The notes under the pieces are model-generated. The model made no database searches and was not told where the DNA came from. It saw only the letters and a list, made by a program, of their open reading frames with translations. Both the position numbers and the translations under genes were made by a program. Of a stretch of DNA of 64,000 nucleotides, positions 1-23,075 are shown piece by piece (the first letter of the stretch is position 1; every line of letters starts with the position of its first letter). Location of the stretch: NCBI GenBank assembly GCA_021613335.1, contig JAJTWR010000021.1:851001-915000 (forward strand). Reading direction: 5' to 3'. This DNA is from Whitmania pigra (Eukaryota > Annelida > Clitellata > Hirudinida > Haemopidae).

Positions 1-95
1 TGAAATGATTTCTAAGCGAGTAATTAATGAGGCAATAAATCATTACTGACACAACAAATTATAATATCTTAACAAATTGCTTTTGCAAACCTCAG

Positions 96-11965
<11,870 letters not shown>

Positions 11966-12624
11966 ACTACGACGATTAGCATAAATTATGTAAATGACAT
12001 TGCGTATTGAGTGTGGAGTTTTTGTTTGGTTTTTTTTTGTAAAAACTTTCAAAATCATCATAGGCTGTTTTGTTCGACAAATGGAGACGTTGTCGAACGC
12101 TTCACTTCGCTGAATTCGTTCGCTGGTTTGTCGTTCGATTTTTTTTCTGTACTTTCTCTGCTCGTCGTTTTCGTCGACACCTTGCGTGTATTTGTCAGGA
12201 ATTTCCAGTTCTATTCCACTAATTGTCATTAGTAACGTTTATTAACATAATTTATGTATCTATGTATTTCTTTGTGTTTTCTGATTGGGCCATTGGGAGT
12301 CTGGTATTTTTGTATGTGCTTATGTTTGTGTATGTTTGTTTCTTAATTAGTAGTCTTTACATTTGATGTCCAATATTTATCAATCCTAAAGGAACAAATA
12401 GGATGATGATGATGCTATTTACAATATCTGCTGTTTATGAACTTACGCTCGTAAATGCTAAAGTTGGTGTCTCAAATTTTGTCTGTGAGATTGCTGGGTG
12501 GATCTGATCGGATTGGTCAGCACATCCAATCGCTGCCATTAGTTCCCGCCTCCTTATCTTTTCTAGTCCATCAGCTGTTGTTCTATTTTGGAGTTTATTT
12601 TTTAAGACAAGTCTTTCCTTCTGA

Positions 12625-12630
12625 AATAAA
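12625..12630 (+). terminator. Candidate PKC polyadenylation signal
   Basis: AATAAA about 660 bp after the PKC stop codon, the clearest candidate in the downstream region. It would give a 3' UTR of roughly 0.65 kb. No transcript evidence is available here. Confidence 0.35.
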
Positions 12631-13072
12631 CAAATATTATTCTGAATATTCTGAATATTATTCTGCATGTTCTCTCAATCTAAAGCCCCCAATGTTGTCA
12701 TTGGCCAATTGCCAGAGTCCTTGATCATTGTAAACTGTTTTTCTTTTTTACGAAGAAGCTTGTTTACACGTATTCATATTCTTTATACATATTCACAATT
12801 GCTACTGTTATTGCTATTTTTCTTTTTTTATTGTTGTGTCGAATTTTTAATATCACGATATCAGTCGATCCACTTATTCTGAGGTTATCTTGAAGTCCTT
12901 CTCCTTGATTTTCAGTTCGTGCATGACCCACTTGAATGTCTCCATTGTGGATGCATCTCTGTTTCTTTCTTACTCCGGCATTTAAAATGGATTTTCAGGA
13001 CTTTGTAACCCTTAACTTCCTGTTGAGTCACGAATTCACACAGCAAAGCTGACTCAAAGTGTTTACAATGTC

Positions 13073-13073
<1 letters not shown>

Positions 13074-13136
<63 letters not shown>
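13074..13136. repeat. (ATT)n microsatellite
   Basis: Pure ATT trinucleotide run of about 21 units between two intergenic segments. Confidence 0.97.
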
Positions 13137-13617
13137 GCCAAAACTCAGTAGGAATGTTTTTTAAGTTACCATTAAGTGTAGCCGTTATTACCATCAGCTT
13201 TGAGCATTTTGTTTTCTTGTATTTTTCGACAGTGTATTTATTGAACAACTATGAGTATTTATTTATTGCATTTTATTTTTTGTCTATTTGATAAACCCGC
13301 CATTTTGTGTCGCCATTAGAGATTGCAATTCGCTTGTTGGTCAGTGTCTCTGCAACAATGTTTGCAACATCGCCAAGTTTTTCCTTTGCCACTTGCGTCC
13401 GAAGAGAATATTCCACTTCTACTGGTTTGGGTCCCACGCAGCAGATGATCTCTGATCGTTAACTTTTATTCATTACAATAATTGTTTACAGTCAGTAGCT
13501 GTCAGTTGAGATTAAATTGCCTGACAACGATTGAAACAAAGTGTTGAATTCTGAATGAATCCTATGCATTAAAGTCCATTACCATATCGTCTAGGTTTCA
13601 CACTCTTTGGTTATCTT

Positions 13618-13755
13618 TGATTTTCACTTTCATGATCATCATCATCATCACTTTCATGATCATCATCATCACTTTCATGATCACCATCATCATCACTTTC
13701 ATGATCATCATCATCTCTTTCATGATCACCATCATCAATTTCATGATCATCATCA
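13618..13755. repeat. ATC-rich minisatellite, about 18-24 bp unit
   Basis: Irregular copies of a unit made of ATCATCATCA plus CTTTCATG. The minus strand stays open and would encode an Asp/His/Glu-rich peptide, but the repeat structure explains that. Confidence 0.75.
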
Positions 13756-14328
13756 ATTTGAATCAATCTGTTATTTCTAAAATGTTCCTGCATTGAAATG
13801 GTGAAATTGTTCTAAATTACAATAAGATCTTGGTTAGATTTCATGTTTTTAATCGACAATAATCATCTGCTGCTATGAACTCATCTGCTACCAGTTTGTT
13901 GGGACTCATTAACAAATTCAAATAACCATTTAAATAGGTGTCACAATTATTTTTGTAATTGTTGAAGAAATTAGCATAAAACGATTTAACTTTTTTGTAA
14001 CGTTGTAATATTATATTAATATTATAACCACATGTCATGAAGTATCTTATATAACACTATAGTAATACCATAGCCAAGTATTACTATAGCTAATTATACT
14101 AATGCTATAACCATATGCAATTATGTAGCTAATTATATTTATTATGTCTTTTCAAACAACCTCATCTAAATTTGTCAATTTTGAGTTGTTTCACTTGAAG
14201 AGATTCAACAATTTTATGAGGAAACAAAATCCGTTCACAGGAATTGAAACTCCTTCAGCTGAGCAACTGTTTTGGTGCTTTTTGTGCCAAATATTTGTGG
14301 CTGACTCTTTCCCTTTTGATGATCTGGT

Positions 14329-14330
<2 letters not shown>

Positions 14331-14375
<45 letters not shown>

Positions 14376-14376
14376 G
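14331..14376. repeat. (TTG)n microsatellite
   Basis: About 15 uninterrupted TTG units. Confidence 0.95.
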
Positions 14377-15559
14377 GAAACTTCTTTAAAAGCTTTTCCG
14401 TAATTGTGAGTATTTGTTGTTGTCCTCCTTATGCTTTAAGTTTTTACTTGTTTTACAACACTATTTACTATGTTCGTCATTATGTTACTATAAATAGTTT
14501 AGAGTACTTAATGTTGAGTAATTCTTACTGTCTGTACTTTTATTTCTATTGTCTAAATGTACCAAGCTTAATTTCATCAGTTTAATATCCTTGTTTGCTT
14601 ATTGTTTGCATTTATACACATACACAGACGTATTTTCTTACTTCCCCACTCTGAGCAGACGCTTAACTCTCAAGGCAGACGACAATTGGCGACAATTGAA
14701 CACTGAATTCCATTTGTAAGAGCTACTCACAATTATTATAAATTGCAATTGACTATTTCGACCATTTTTTTTACTAACTTTCCTTAGCTTACAATGACTG
14801 AATTGCTGTGTTTCATGTTTGTAATGAATGGTTATTTATAATCCAATCTGATGGCACTGTTTAAGTCGCCATTGCACGAGTAACTAATACCTAAAATACC
14901 AACAATTGAATGTCGAGTCATTTGCAAAATTATTCCTAAATTAGTTGGAAAATTTCATGACCTTTTTTTGCCAGTTTAAGTGTTGTTAATATTTGCTTTT
15001 CCATGACTAATTAAGTAGCACTTGTGAAGTATCTCCGCCCCTCTCTGCTCTCGCCAGTTGATATCACTTGATACGAATTTCATTCTTTTCTTGATTGAGT
15101 TTTTTCATCGATTCAGTCCCTTTTGTGATCTCATGTGGTTTCAATTTTTTTTTAATTATTTTCATTTTTAAGTTTTTTTTTAACTGTCACTTTCACTTCT
15201 TCGCTTTGGCGGTTGAGTTGGCTAGCATCAGGAGCATTTATTTATTTCAGCTATTTTTTTTTAAATTTATTTTATCTTAATTTTGTCTTATCTTCTTTCT
15301 GGAAATGTTGATATTCAACAACTGCATTTACAACGTACGTTTACAGTTACCAGCATGTATTGCACTTCCTCGTTGACTGGTTAGTGACCCTTAATTCGTA
15401 GAATAGTAAGTGGCCGTAGCTGATTGGATGTCGGTTCGTCGTCCTTGTCGTAACGTCGAATGTCCTTGACCTTACACTGGGTCTTTCGATCCGTAACGGA
15501 CCAGGATTCTCTCCTAACGGAGTTATTAATGCCGCTATTGTGTCAATACGGTTATCGTG

Positions 15560-15907
15560 TCATCGATTGTTGTTGTCATTAACGACGTCATCGGACTCTG
15601 TTTTCAATGCTTGTATGTCGTCGATAACATTCATAAAAGATGCACAATGATTTTTTCTTTGTCGTAGTCGCGACAAACTCGCAAGCGCTTGGCTTTCGAC
15701 AGCCGCTCTGAGTTTTTGTTGTTGTTGCTGCTGGCGATGCTGTCGCTGTCGCTGTTGTAGTTGTTGTCGCGAGCTCCTGACGACGTTGTGACTGAATCGG
15801 TCACTCGTTCCGATGTTGTCTAGAAGTTTGGAAAATGAACTCATCTGTGACGTCATCTGACACTTATCACGTGATGTTATTTTCGGCCTAAAGAGCTTTG
15901 TTGCCAT
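15560..15907 (-). CDS. Hypothetical Gln-rich ORF
   Basis: A 115-codon ORF starting with ATG at 15907. It has a Ser/Lys-rich N-terminus, a glutamine/arginine-rich middle (QQRQRQHRQQQQQQK, residues about 50-65) and a more helical C-terminal segment (SLSRLRQRKNHCASFMNVID). It lies in the least AT-rich, CpG-containing part of the intergenic region. No family is recognised and no clear splice donor closes it. It may be a small gene, a 5' exon or chance. Confidence 0.22.
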   Translation of the reverse strand: MATKLFRPKITSRDKCQMTSQMSSFSKLLDNIGTSDRFSHNVVRSSRQQLQQRQRQHRQQQQQQKLRAAVESQALASLSRLRQRKNHCASFMNVIDDIQALKTESDDVVNDNNNR

Positions 15908-16730
15908 GTTATTGTCTACGCGTCAATTCGTGATCTTCATCAGCGGAGTTATCGCCCGTTTATTTTGTGTCGCCGAAAAAAAGCAACATTCACAAACAAT
16001 TCATTCACGATTTCTTCTTTGCATTTCTTGAATGACACGAGATACAAGTAACGTTGAATTTAGTGATGTCATTATGATGGCGTCACGTTGTATGAGCGTG
16101 TGTGCGTGTGGAGTGGCCTGTGTTTGTAAAGAGGGCGCTGATGATGATAATGATGATGATGATGGCTCAAGCCTTCCAGCAGTCGAAGGCAAGATTTATG
16201 CATCCCTCCTACTTTATTAACCAGTGATTGTTGTTTTTGTCGTGATGTCGTGATGTTGTGATGTTGTGATGTTACTTATCCGGATGTACGTCGTGAGAAC
16301 ATCATATATTCGTAATCGTAATAGATCGCGCTGGAATTGCATTCAAGACCATCAACAGTCACTCGTGCATCGCCTGTGTTACGAGTACGGGGCTCATTCG
16401 CTCCCTCATCGGAGGGTCATTTGACCTCGCAGACTTTCATTGAATTGCTGTTGCAGTGTCGTCGTTGTTTGCTTCTTGATGACGATGACGTCGGTGACGA
16501 AGCAATGAGGATGGTTGTTGTTGTAGTAGAATCGGAGATGATTATCTTGCTGTATGTTGTGTCGTTTTTCATTGAACAGTCATTCATTCATTCATTCACT
16601 CGTCCGTTTGCTAATTCATCAAATTATGGATTACTACTTACTTGTCTTTATTCGTTTGTTACACAGTTATTAAACGGTTGGGGGTAGTATCGTTTAGGGG
16701 TGAAAATATGAGACGACTGGATCAATATCC

Positions 16731-16847
16731 CAGGGACGTCATTTCAGCTTGTTCCGAGGGGGTGGACAACATCGCCTTTTATGCGTCTAATCTGAGGTTA
16801 GGGAAGTCGTTGCATCCCCCAAAGCCATCCCCCATATTAAGTTCCTG
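16731..16847 (-). mobile_element. Fragment of the CAGGGACGT MITE family
   Basis: Starts CAGGGACGTCATTTCAGC, which matches the inverted 3' end of the elements at 18591 and 41688. The far end (near GTTCCTG, 16841-16847) is degraded and no clear target duplication is visible, so the right limit is approximate. Confidence 0.5.
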
Positions 16848-17079
16848 CATGTCTGCTCAAGTGAAGGTGTTGAGTGATGGCCTAACGAAAGTATCGTTTT
16901 AATTGTGGAGCAGAGCATCGGGTTCTATTTCGAAAGATGTAAATTAGGTTTTGTGTGAGTGTGGGTTGGTCGGTCAGGCCCTAGGGTTGGCGCTTTCGTA
17001 CCAAGTTAAATCTCAATATGTTTGCCATTAGGGAGATGTTGGACGATGGAAGTGAAATCGTTGGGTCGAAAAATCACTG

Positions 17080-19995
17080 TCACTTCTTCATGATGCACTT
17101 AACGACCTTTTGCCAGACTACCTCGACTTTCGATGCGCAGTCGATCTGACGAAATAATTCATTATTATTACACTATTAATAATTAATTTTATTATAAATA
17201 AACGAATGTTAATTAGTTACTAAGAGTAATATTGCTTACAAACAGCATTCAATGATAGTTTCTACCTCACAGATTTTCCTTTTCTTAGTGAAGTGGTCTA
17301 ACACCCTGGACTGGTGGGTCTTAAACCACTCGATCTTTCTCAAGACTTTTTCTGCAATTATTTCGTTTTGTTGCTTGTCACTAACTATTTTACTATTTTA
17401 CCTATTTCTTGCACTAAAATATCAGCAAGGTTTCCTATTAAGGTAAATAAATAAGATTTTTCTAAATTTGTATGCAATAATACTTATTACATAAATGGCC
17501 TGAGCTTGGCAATAGGAATCGACCGGGGTCACATTTTTAACCGGGGCCGGGGTACAAAATACATGTTTAGAAATGAAACTTTCTAACGTATTAACAGTGT
17601 AATTCTCTGCTTTTCTTCAACGTTTTAAAGCTAATGCAATGCTAGCATGCAAATGAATGAATGCAGTTATTTGGCTGTAATTCCATCATTTCAAAACTCA
17701 TTTGAGCACATAAAACTTTGTTTGATATTCCTTCATTAACTATCTTTGGTTATCAACCTTAAGCAAAGTCTAAATGGAAATTCAGTCTTTTTGAGTCGCT
17801 TGACTTTTGGATAAAATGAAAAAGCCTCTTGGAAAAGCTGAAACGACACACCTGTATCTCTGAGATAGGCAGAGATAGAACAAGCATAAGAAGAAACGCA
17901 TAGGTGTTTCGGATAACCCTTTCCTTCTGGAAGGTACGTCCTAACGAGCTGTTATCAGAGCGACAAACACGGAGTGGATGGATGGTAGGAGTGACGGGCG
18001 GATAGACCACCTGCCAGTCCAAGTGATTGCAAAAGCTAAATGGTTCTAAGTGGCATTCGTGGTGAGTCGTTTGCCAAAAAATGAGGAAACATTACTGTTT
18101 CTTAAGTCTAAGTATTTAAGAACTAAGGACTATTTTGTTTAACATGATGAGTTATTACGAATTATGAATATTATGAATTATGAATACCAGGCGTCGGTAG
18201 ACGAGTGGATTTGGCCTTGGTGCGACCCCATTAGGAGTTCAAATCCCAGTCTCTCTCAAGAGCTTTTACAATTAACACCTGACGATTTTCTTCAATCAAA
18301 TGATGGATTTTATGACAACTTGGATTCAGACGTGGAATAGACGTTCGCATTTTAAAAATATTGTCTAAATTTCTTATACACATTTTACGACATTACCCGG
18401 CTAAAATTTGCCGGGGCCGGAGTCCTCGGTCGATTCCTACTTGGCAACAAGAATTGTCGAAATGTAGTCTCAGGATAAGATGAGGATATGAACAGATATA
18501 AACACTTAATCACAGGTGACGTCGGTATTGGTTCAATAAGTAAATGCTTGTGAGCAAAATTAAATTACTCTTTGGACGAAATATTATATCCAGGAACGTA
18601 ATTTGTGGGAGGAGGGGGCAACGGCTCTGACTTTAGACCAGAAACAAAAAAAGATCGTTCCTCAAGTTATGCGAAGGTTTGCCCCTTGGAAAAAAATGCT
18701 GAAATCACGTTCCTGATTATAATCATTAAAGTATTAAAGTTGTCCAGTTCTTGGTATTTGTTAGCATAATTTTCACTGCATGCTGATCATTTTCTAATCA
18801 TAAACGTTTTACTGTTCATCACTGGTACTTTACAGCTAATTAATTATTTGTACTTCGAACAAATATTGAGTATGCCACCTCCAAAACAATAACGTCCCTG
18901 GTATAAAATTAAATATTTAAAAGTAACGCCAAGAATCAGGATAGAATTAGGTTCTATAAAAGTATAAAAAAGTATATAATAATTAATGATTATTAAATCA
19001 TACCCGGGTCAACTTCCTGTCCTTTCTCTTTGGCCCTCTGGACAGTCCTCGTCATCATGACTTCATCAGAAGCCTTCAAATAAATGGCAACATCGACATT
19101 GGCTATTTCCTTTTCGAACTTTGTCGCCTGATCAATGTCCTTAGGGAAGCCGATGATGGCAAAGTTGCTGACATTTTCTGACTCTCTGATCAGACAATCT
19201 CTCAGGGAGTTGATGATCATGTTCTTAATGAAGCAATTGGTTTTAATTGTCATGATGTCGTGATTATTTTATGCAAGAATGATCCTTGTTTTAACTAATT
19301 AATTGGCGAATAAAATTAGTAACCACTTGACGAATTACTTGAGAAAGGTGCAACGCAAAGTTTTGGAAGTTTATAGTAATTCAAAGAAATGTGAATGACG
19401 GTTTAAAAAATTAAATTATTTTCCGATTATTTATGTGATCAATTTATATAGTGATTTTAATAAATGCTAATTTCACCATAACATTTGTGTCGCTTGATGT
19501 TTGGGAAGGGGATGAGATAGATAGGCCAATTTATTTAATCCGACATGATGTAAAATCATATAATAATGTAAATCATTCTATTAAGATGTAAAAAGCTGAA
19601 ATTCAAATTGACAAATAGTTTTTTTTTAAATGGTTCGATTATATCAGCATGCAATTTTAATAAAAAATAAACTAATGCCCAGTAACGTTCAAAAGCCGAC
19701 ACATATTTACTGACCCTAACCCTAATCGTAACTTTGATTATGACCCTACCTTTAAACCTACCCCAACCCTTAACTGAAGAAATCTCTGACGCACGAGTGG
19801 CACTATGCTGTGGCTGAGTACATAATCTTTCATCTTGTTCCCCAACTCTGTGCCTGATTTGACCTCCTCGTCGATCACCTGGTTCATAGATATTGTCTTG
19901 AACCCATGTTCCTCCAGCTTCCTGCATGACGTGGCTTTTCCAGTTCCAGGTCCACCTTTGCCACAATAAACGAAGAAGAATTGTTTATCAGACAT
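17080..19995 (-). CDS. Adenylate/nucleoside-monophosphate kinase-like protein (incomplete or broken)
   Basis: Three exons on the minus strand. 19795-19995: ATG with an in-frame stop just upstream, P-loop GGPGTGK at residues about 14-20. 19004-19223: AIIGFPKDIDQATKFEKEI. 17080-17145: IDCASKVEVVWQKVVKC to the stop, matching the family C-terminus. The first junction (GTGCGT donor) aligns exactly with the family, VPL joined to NMIINSLRD. About 30 residues between the second exon (ending in phase 1 at 19004) and the last (phase 0) are not found. That interval, where the lid-end arginines and the TxP-I helix should be, is occupied by transposons. Key residues differ from active AK1-type enzymes: the NMP-binding TGDLLR is replaced by MNQVID, and DGxPR reads IGFPK. 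A divergent, possibly inactive kinase or a pseudogene. Confidence 0.65.
17286..17366 (+). repeat. tRNA-derived SINE-like sequence
   Basis: Good box A (TAGTGAAGTGG at about 17286) followed by a degenerate box B. Its downstream sequence (TTTCTCAAGACTTTTTCTGC) resembles that after the second copy at 18190, so the two look like members of one family. Confidence 0.45.
17513..18439. mobile_element. hAT-like non-autonomous DNA transposon, 927 bp
   Basis: Inverted termini TAGGAATCGACCGGGG (17513) and CCTCGGTCGATTCCTA (to 18439), with GC-rich subterminal motifs (CCGGGGCCGGGG and GCCGGGGCCGG). It is bounded by perfect 8-bp direct repeats CTTGGCAA at 17505-17512 and 18440-18447. The 8-bp duplication is what hAT superfamily transposases make. 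No transposase is encoded. It carries a tRNA-like SINE segment and sits in the AK-like gene. Confidence 0.85.
18190..18290 (+). repeat. tRNA-derived SINE-like sequence inside the hAT-like element
   Basis: Box A TAGACGAGTGG (18198-18208) and box B AGTTCAAATCC about 26 bp further on are both close to Pol III consensus. The flanks do not fold into a convincing tRNA, so it is a SINE head or tRNA fossil. Confidence 0.55.
18591..18715 (+). mobile_element. hAT-like MITE, CAGGGACGT family, 125 bp
   Basis: Perfect 9-bp inverted termini CAGGAACGT and ACGTTCCTG. Flanks are ATTATATC and ATTATAAT (six of eight identical), a decayed 8-bp target duplication. The interior (GACTTTAGA, CTCAAGTTATGCGAAGG, TTTGCCCC) matches the 41688 element. 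A further terminus of the family (ACGTCCCTG) lies at 18892-18900. Confidence 0.75.
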
Positions 19996-21181
19996 GAAAT
20001 ACTACTTCGGGTTGTTTTGGAATAAGTTTGTTGTGTGTAAGTCAAGTTTGAGTAAAATGCGAAGAATTTGAAAATTTACATGGATTTTGTAATCGCTTGG
20101 TATTGCTTGGTATTTAGATTAGTTAAATTTTCCAACAATAACTTGACCAACAACATAATATTTCTTAGTTATGCAACGGACTTTAATCAAATAAATAATC
20201 ACATAATATTTTAGAGATTACACAATGAAACCATCAAAAATACTTACCCATTACAAAGATTATTCGGCACGATTTTAATTCTAAAATTTTAAATTGTCGT
20301 TACTAGTTATGCTTAAGATCTGAACACATTCCTACCTTTAGCCATTTTAGAGTTTTTAATATATGCTCTACGATTTCTGCACAAAAAAAACCTTCTTGTT
20401 TTTATTAATAGTCAATTATTTTAATAAAAAAAATAAACACGCTCACTCTCAAAATTTTGTTTATGTTTTTAGCTCTTATTAAAGGCTGATTTCTTTTCAG
20501 AGCCGATTAAAAGTTGCTTGAGAATTATTACGTAAACATCGATGACGCATTCTTAAAATTAATACAAAACTAGCGATAATTAAATTTTAGTTCTTTCAGT
20601 GTTGCCGTGTATAGATCCACCCCTGCAATACTGCAGCAGACGACATTTATTTGCACATATCAATGTTGAATTTATTGCACGTAGATGACTACCGACTCCG
20701 CACCGAATACTTTCAAAATTATATTATTTTTTTGGAAAATCCATGCGTTTCATAAAAAAAATAATAATTGTGAGTGGCTAGTTGCGCATTAAATTCTGGA
20801 TATTTGAGACATTTTGAGCTCTGTTATAATACTGCTTTCATTGCGAAGCTTTAAAACAAGTACACGATAAACTTCCGTCACCCTATTGTTAGGGGTAGAG
20901 TAGGACTCACCTTAATATTCTTTCTAAAATATTAAACGGTTTAATTTAAACCTGGTTTAATTGACGTCAAGGTAAAATTCGACAAATTGAGCAATGTTTG
21001 GTTCAACTATTTTTTATGGCAAATATATTCAGAATTGAATCGAAAACCATCGTCATCAATTTTGGTTTGAATTTTTTTTATTTGCTCAGCTTGTTTTATT
21101 TGACTATTAAACACTCACTAAATATGTACTAGAATACGTCGACATCATTAATAGAGTCCAAACTTTAGTTGTAAGGTCAGG
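19996..21181. other. Intergenic region between the AK-like and RING genes
   Basis: AT-rich, with no recognisable ORF. It holds TTTATT (AATAAA on the minus strand) near 21078 and 21098 that could end the RING transcript, a weak match to the SINE tail near 20170, and the left member of a direct repeat pair at about 20794-20863. Confidence 0.5.
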
Positions 21182-22245
21182 TTACATGCTATCGAGGTCA
21201 TAAGAATGTTCAGACATAAATAGATGCTGGTATACATCTGATAGAGTAATGGCATCAGGCAACAAGAAATTTGTTTTGTAAGATTGACTAATCGTGTTTT
21301 TCATTATAGCGTCTGGATCGTTTGGATCAAAATTTGGTTGAGGGTTTCTTAAATCTATTCCAAGTGTGCAATGGATGTCATCAAATTTACGCATCATAAT
21401 GAAGTTACAGTCATTATTATCAGTGTCCATTAGGACATTGGGAAAAGCCTTGCTGGAGTGCTTCCATTGTTGGTTCAGACATTCCACGAAACTATCAGCA
21501 CAATCATAATCGGTTTCATTGTACTCGATATTTTCATCTGAAAACATGATTTGGAAATCCACATTTCCCGGCAATCTCAAATAAATTATAAGTCTGTATA
21601 ATTCTTCATTCCCCAGGTAAAAGATGACCAGTTTTTCGCCATAGCTCAGCAGCTTGAGACCTGTCGTATCGCAATAGTCATGAACGTCGTAATCTACTGG
21701 GAGGCGTTCTTCTGAATTGAGTATGAGGTTTATGAAGGTCAGCCATTCCACACTATTTATCTTGTCCATACATCTCCGAAAAGCGGGGTCATTAAGTTCG
21801 CAGTTTCTATGCTGCTGGAATAAGGCTTTCTTCTCCTCTCCTTTGAAAACGCTTTGTGAATATATACTCATGTATGACGTAACTCGACAGTATGCGCAAT
21901 CATCGTTGCTAAAATTAAATGAACTCATATTTAATATGCAATAAATTCATAAAAATTTTATATTAATGTGTGAAGTAAATAGGTTCATATCAATGTTAAT
22001 TTTTTAAAATATTGCAAACTATTTAAGTAATTTCTATGATTTATAAATAAATAGCTAATTAAATCTTACTTCCAATTACTCATGCATTCGGCACACAATA
22101 TATGCATGCATTCACGCATCATTACAATTTCTTGACCTTTTAACGGCAGATAGCATACAAAGCATTCCTGGTCTTCGTCGATTGAAGAACTTGATGTTGA
22201 GTTTGTTCCTGTGCAATAATCGTTGTGACAATAATGTAGGTCCAT
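21182..22245 (-). CDS. RING-finger protein with unrecognised C-terminal region
   Basis: Two exons, 22070-22245 and 21182-21908, joined in phase 2 (donor GTAAGA, acceptor TTTTAG), giving 300 residues. The start sits in a good context (CCACAATGG). Residues about 28-70 form a complete RING-HC finger only after splicing: CFVC, x14, C-M-H, x2, C-A-E-C, x8, C-A-Y-C (C-x2-C-x14-C-x-H-x2-C-x2-C-x8-C-x2-C). This implies an E3 ubiquitin ligase or scaffold. The remaining 230 residues are acidic, with hydrophobic strands such as LVIFYLGNEELYRLIIYLRL and a Pro/Asp-rich stretch near the end. I see no known domain, signal peptide or membrane segment. Possible polyadenylation signals lie about 80-105 bp downstream. 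Confidence 0.8.
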
Positions 22246-22975
22246 TGTGGCAATTATATAATTAAATATTAGATTATTAATATAAATTTTGGCTTTATAT
22301 TGGCATGTTGTGGTCCATTTGTAGTAGAGCTTCCACTACGTTTAGGTAATATAAAAGATAATGTAAAGTAAAATTAAAATTTTATTAATTTCAATTACAA
22401 AAATGTTTTACATTCTTTTACATTTTTGAATGTTTTACTACTTTTAGCACAGTGGCGTACCAAGGGAGGGGCGGCATTTTGAGGGAGTACATAAAAATTA
22501 AAATATATAAAAAATTACCGCCTTTTTTCTCCAGTTTTTCCGGTGTGTCCTTTGAAGGATCAGATTTCAAATTGGCATTTTGTATAACTCATCGATTGGC
22601 ATACGACATGTACGAGCCATCAATGAAACTTTATTAATTTCTTACAACATTTCGTGAATGATTAAATAACTTCAATTCAAGATATGCCAAGACCAGATTT
22701 TATAATTTATTCATGAGCAGTCTGAAGCTTCCATCCATCAAGTAAGCGCGTTACTTCGGCGTAATCGCTGCATGGCAGACTGATCTCACTAGCTGAAATG
22801 ACCCACGAACATTTCAATATCTTGAAATGATTTTGTGCATTAATTAAGATCTATAATTCGCTATTACGATATTTACTAAGCCATGAGTTATACAAGAATT
22901 GACAAGACAAGTTGCAGCAAACATAACATAACAATTACTTATAGTGGTTAAGAAGACCGCGATTTGTGTAAGTTC

Positions 22976-23075
22976 GCCCGCATGACCTAATGGTTAAGGC
23001 TGTGCTTCTCGCGATGGCAGGATTCGAACCACGTCCTAATCATCTAGCTATGCAATGGATGTTAATAAAACATCG
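22976..23075 (+). repeat. tRNA-derived SINE
   Basis: Box A TGACCTAATGG with GTTAAGGC, and box B GGATTCGAACC, both close to Pol III consensus with normal spacing. Then a tail (CCTAATCATCTAGCTATGCA...TTAATAAAACAT) that recurs at 52674-52718. The shared tail shows a mobile family. Confidence 0.65.

Larger units (their letters stand above)
11966..17079. other. Intergenic region between PKC and the AK-like gene
   Basis: Begins with the PKC 3' UTR. It then holds an ATT microsatellite (13074-13136), a degenerate ATC-rich minisatellite (13618-13755), a TTG array (14331-14376), a less AT-rich stretch at about 15.4-16.9 kb with two short minus-strand ORFs (15560-15907, 16001-16192), and a terminus of the CAGGGACGT transposon family at 16731. 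No conserved protein was recognised. Confidence 0.6.

Noticed and set aside
13611..13793. Asp/His/Glu repeat peptide on the minus strand
   Set aside because: Explained by an ATC-rich minisatellite; no flanking coding signal.
16642..16902. 86-codon plus-strand ORF
   Set aside because: Runs through a transposon terminus (CAGGGACGTCATTTC) and has no recognisable motif.
17230..17300. Second candidate AK exon on the minus strand (KRKICEVETIIECC)
   Set aside because: Overlaps a SINE box A and fails the phase required by the neighbouring exons.
18448..18590. Candidate missing AK exon (minus-strand frame with TSPVIKCLYLF)
   Set aside because: Resembles the family TxPxI helix, but length, phase and splice sites do not fit; left out of the gene model.
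22451..22490. hAT-like terminus CAGTGGCGTACCAAGGGAGG as a complete element
   Set aside because: No inverted partner or target duplication found downstream; only a lone terminus.
22976..23075. Functional tRNA gene
   Set aside because: Boxes A and B are present but no acceptor stem or anticodon arm closes, and the tail recurs elsewhere; it is a SINE.
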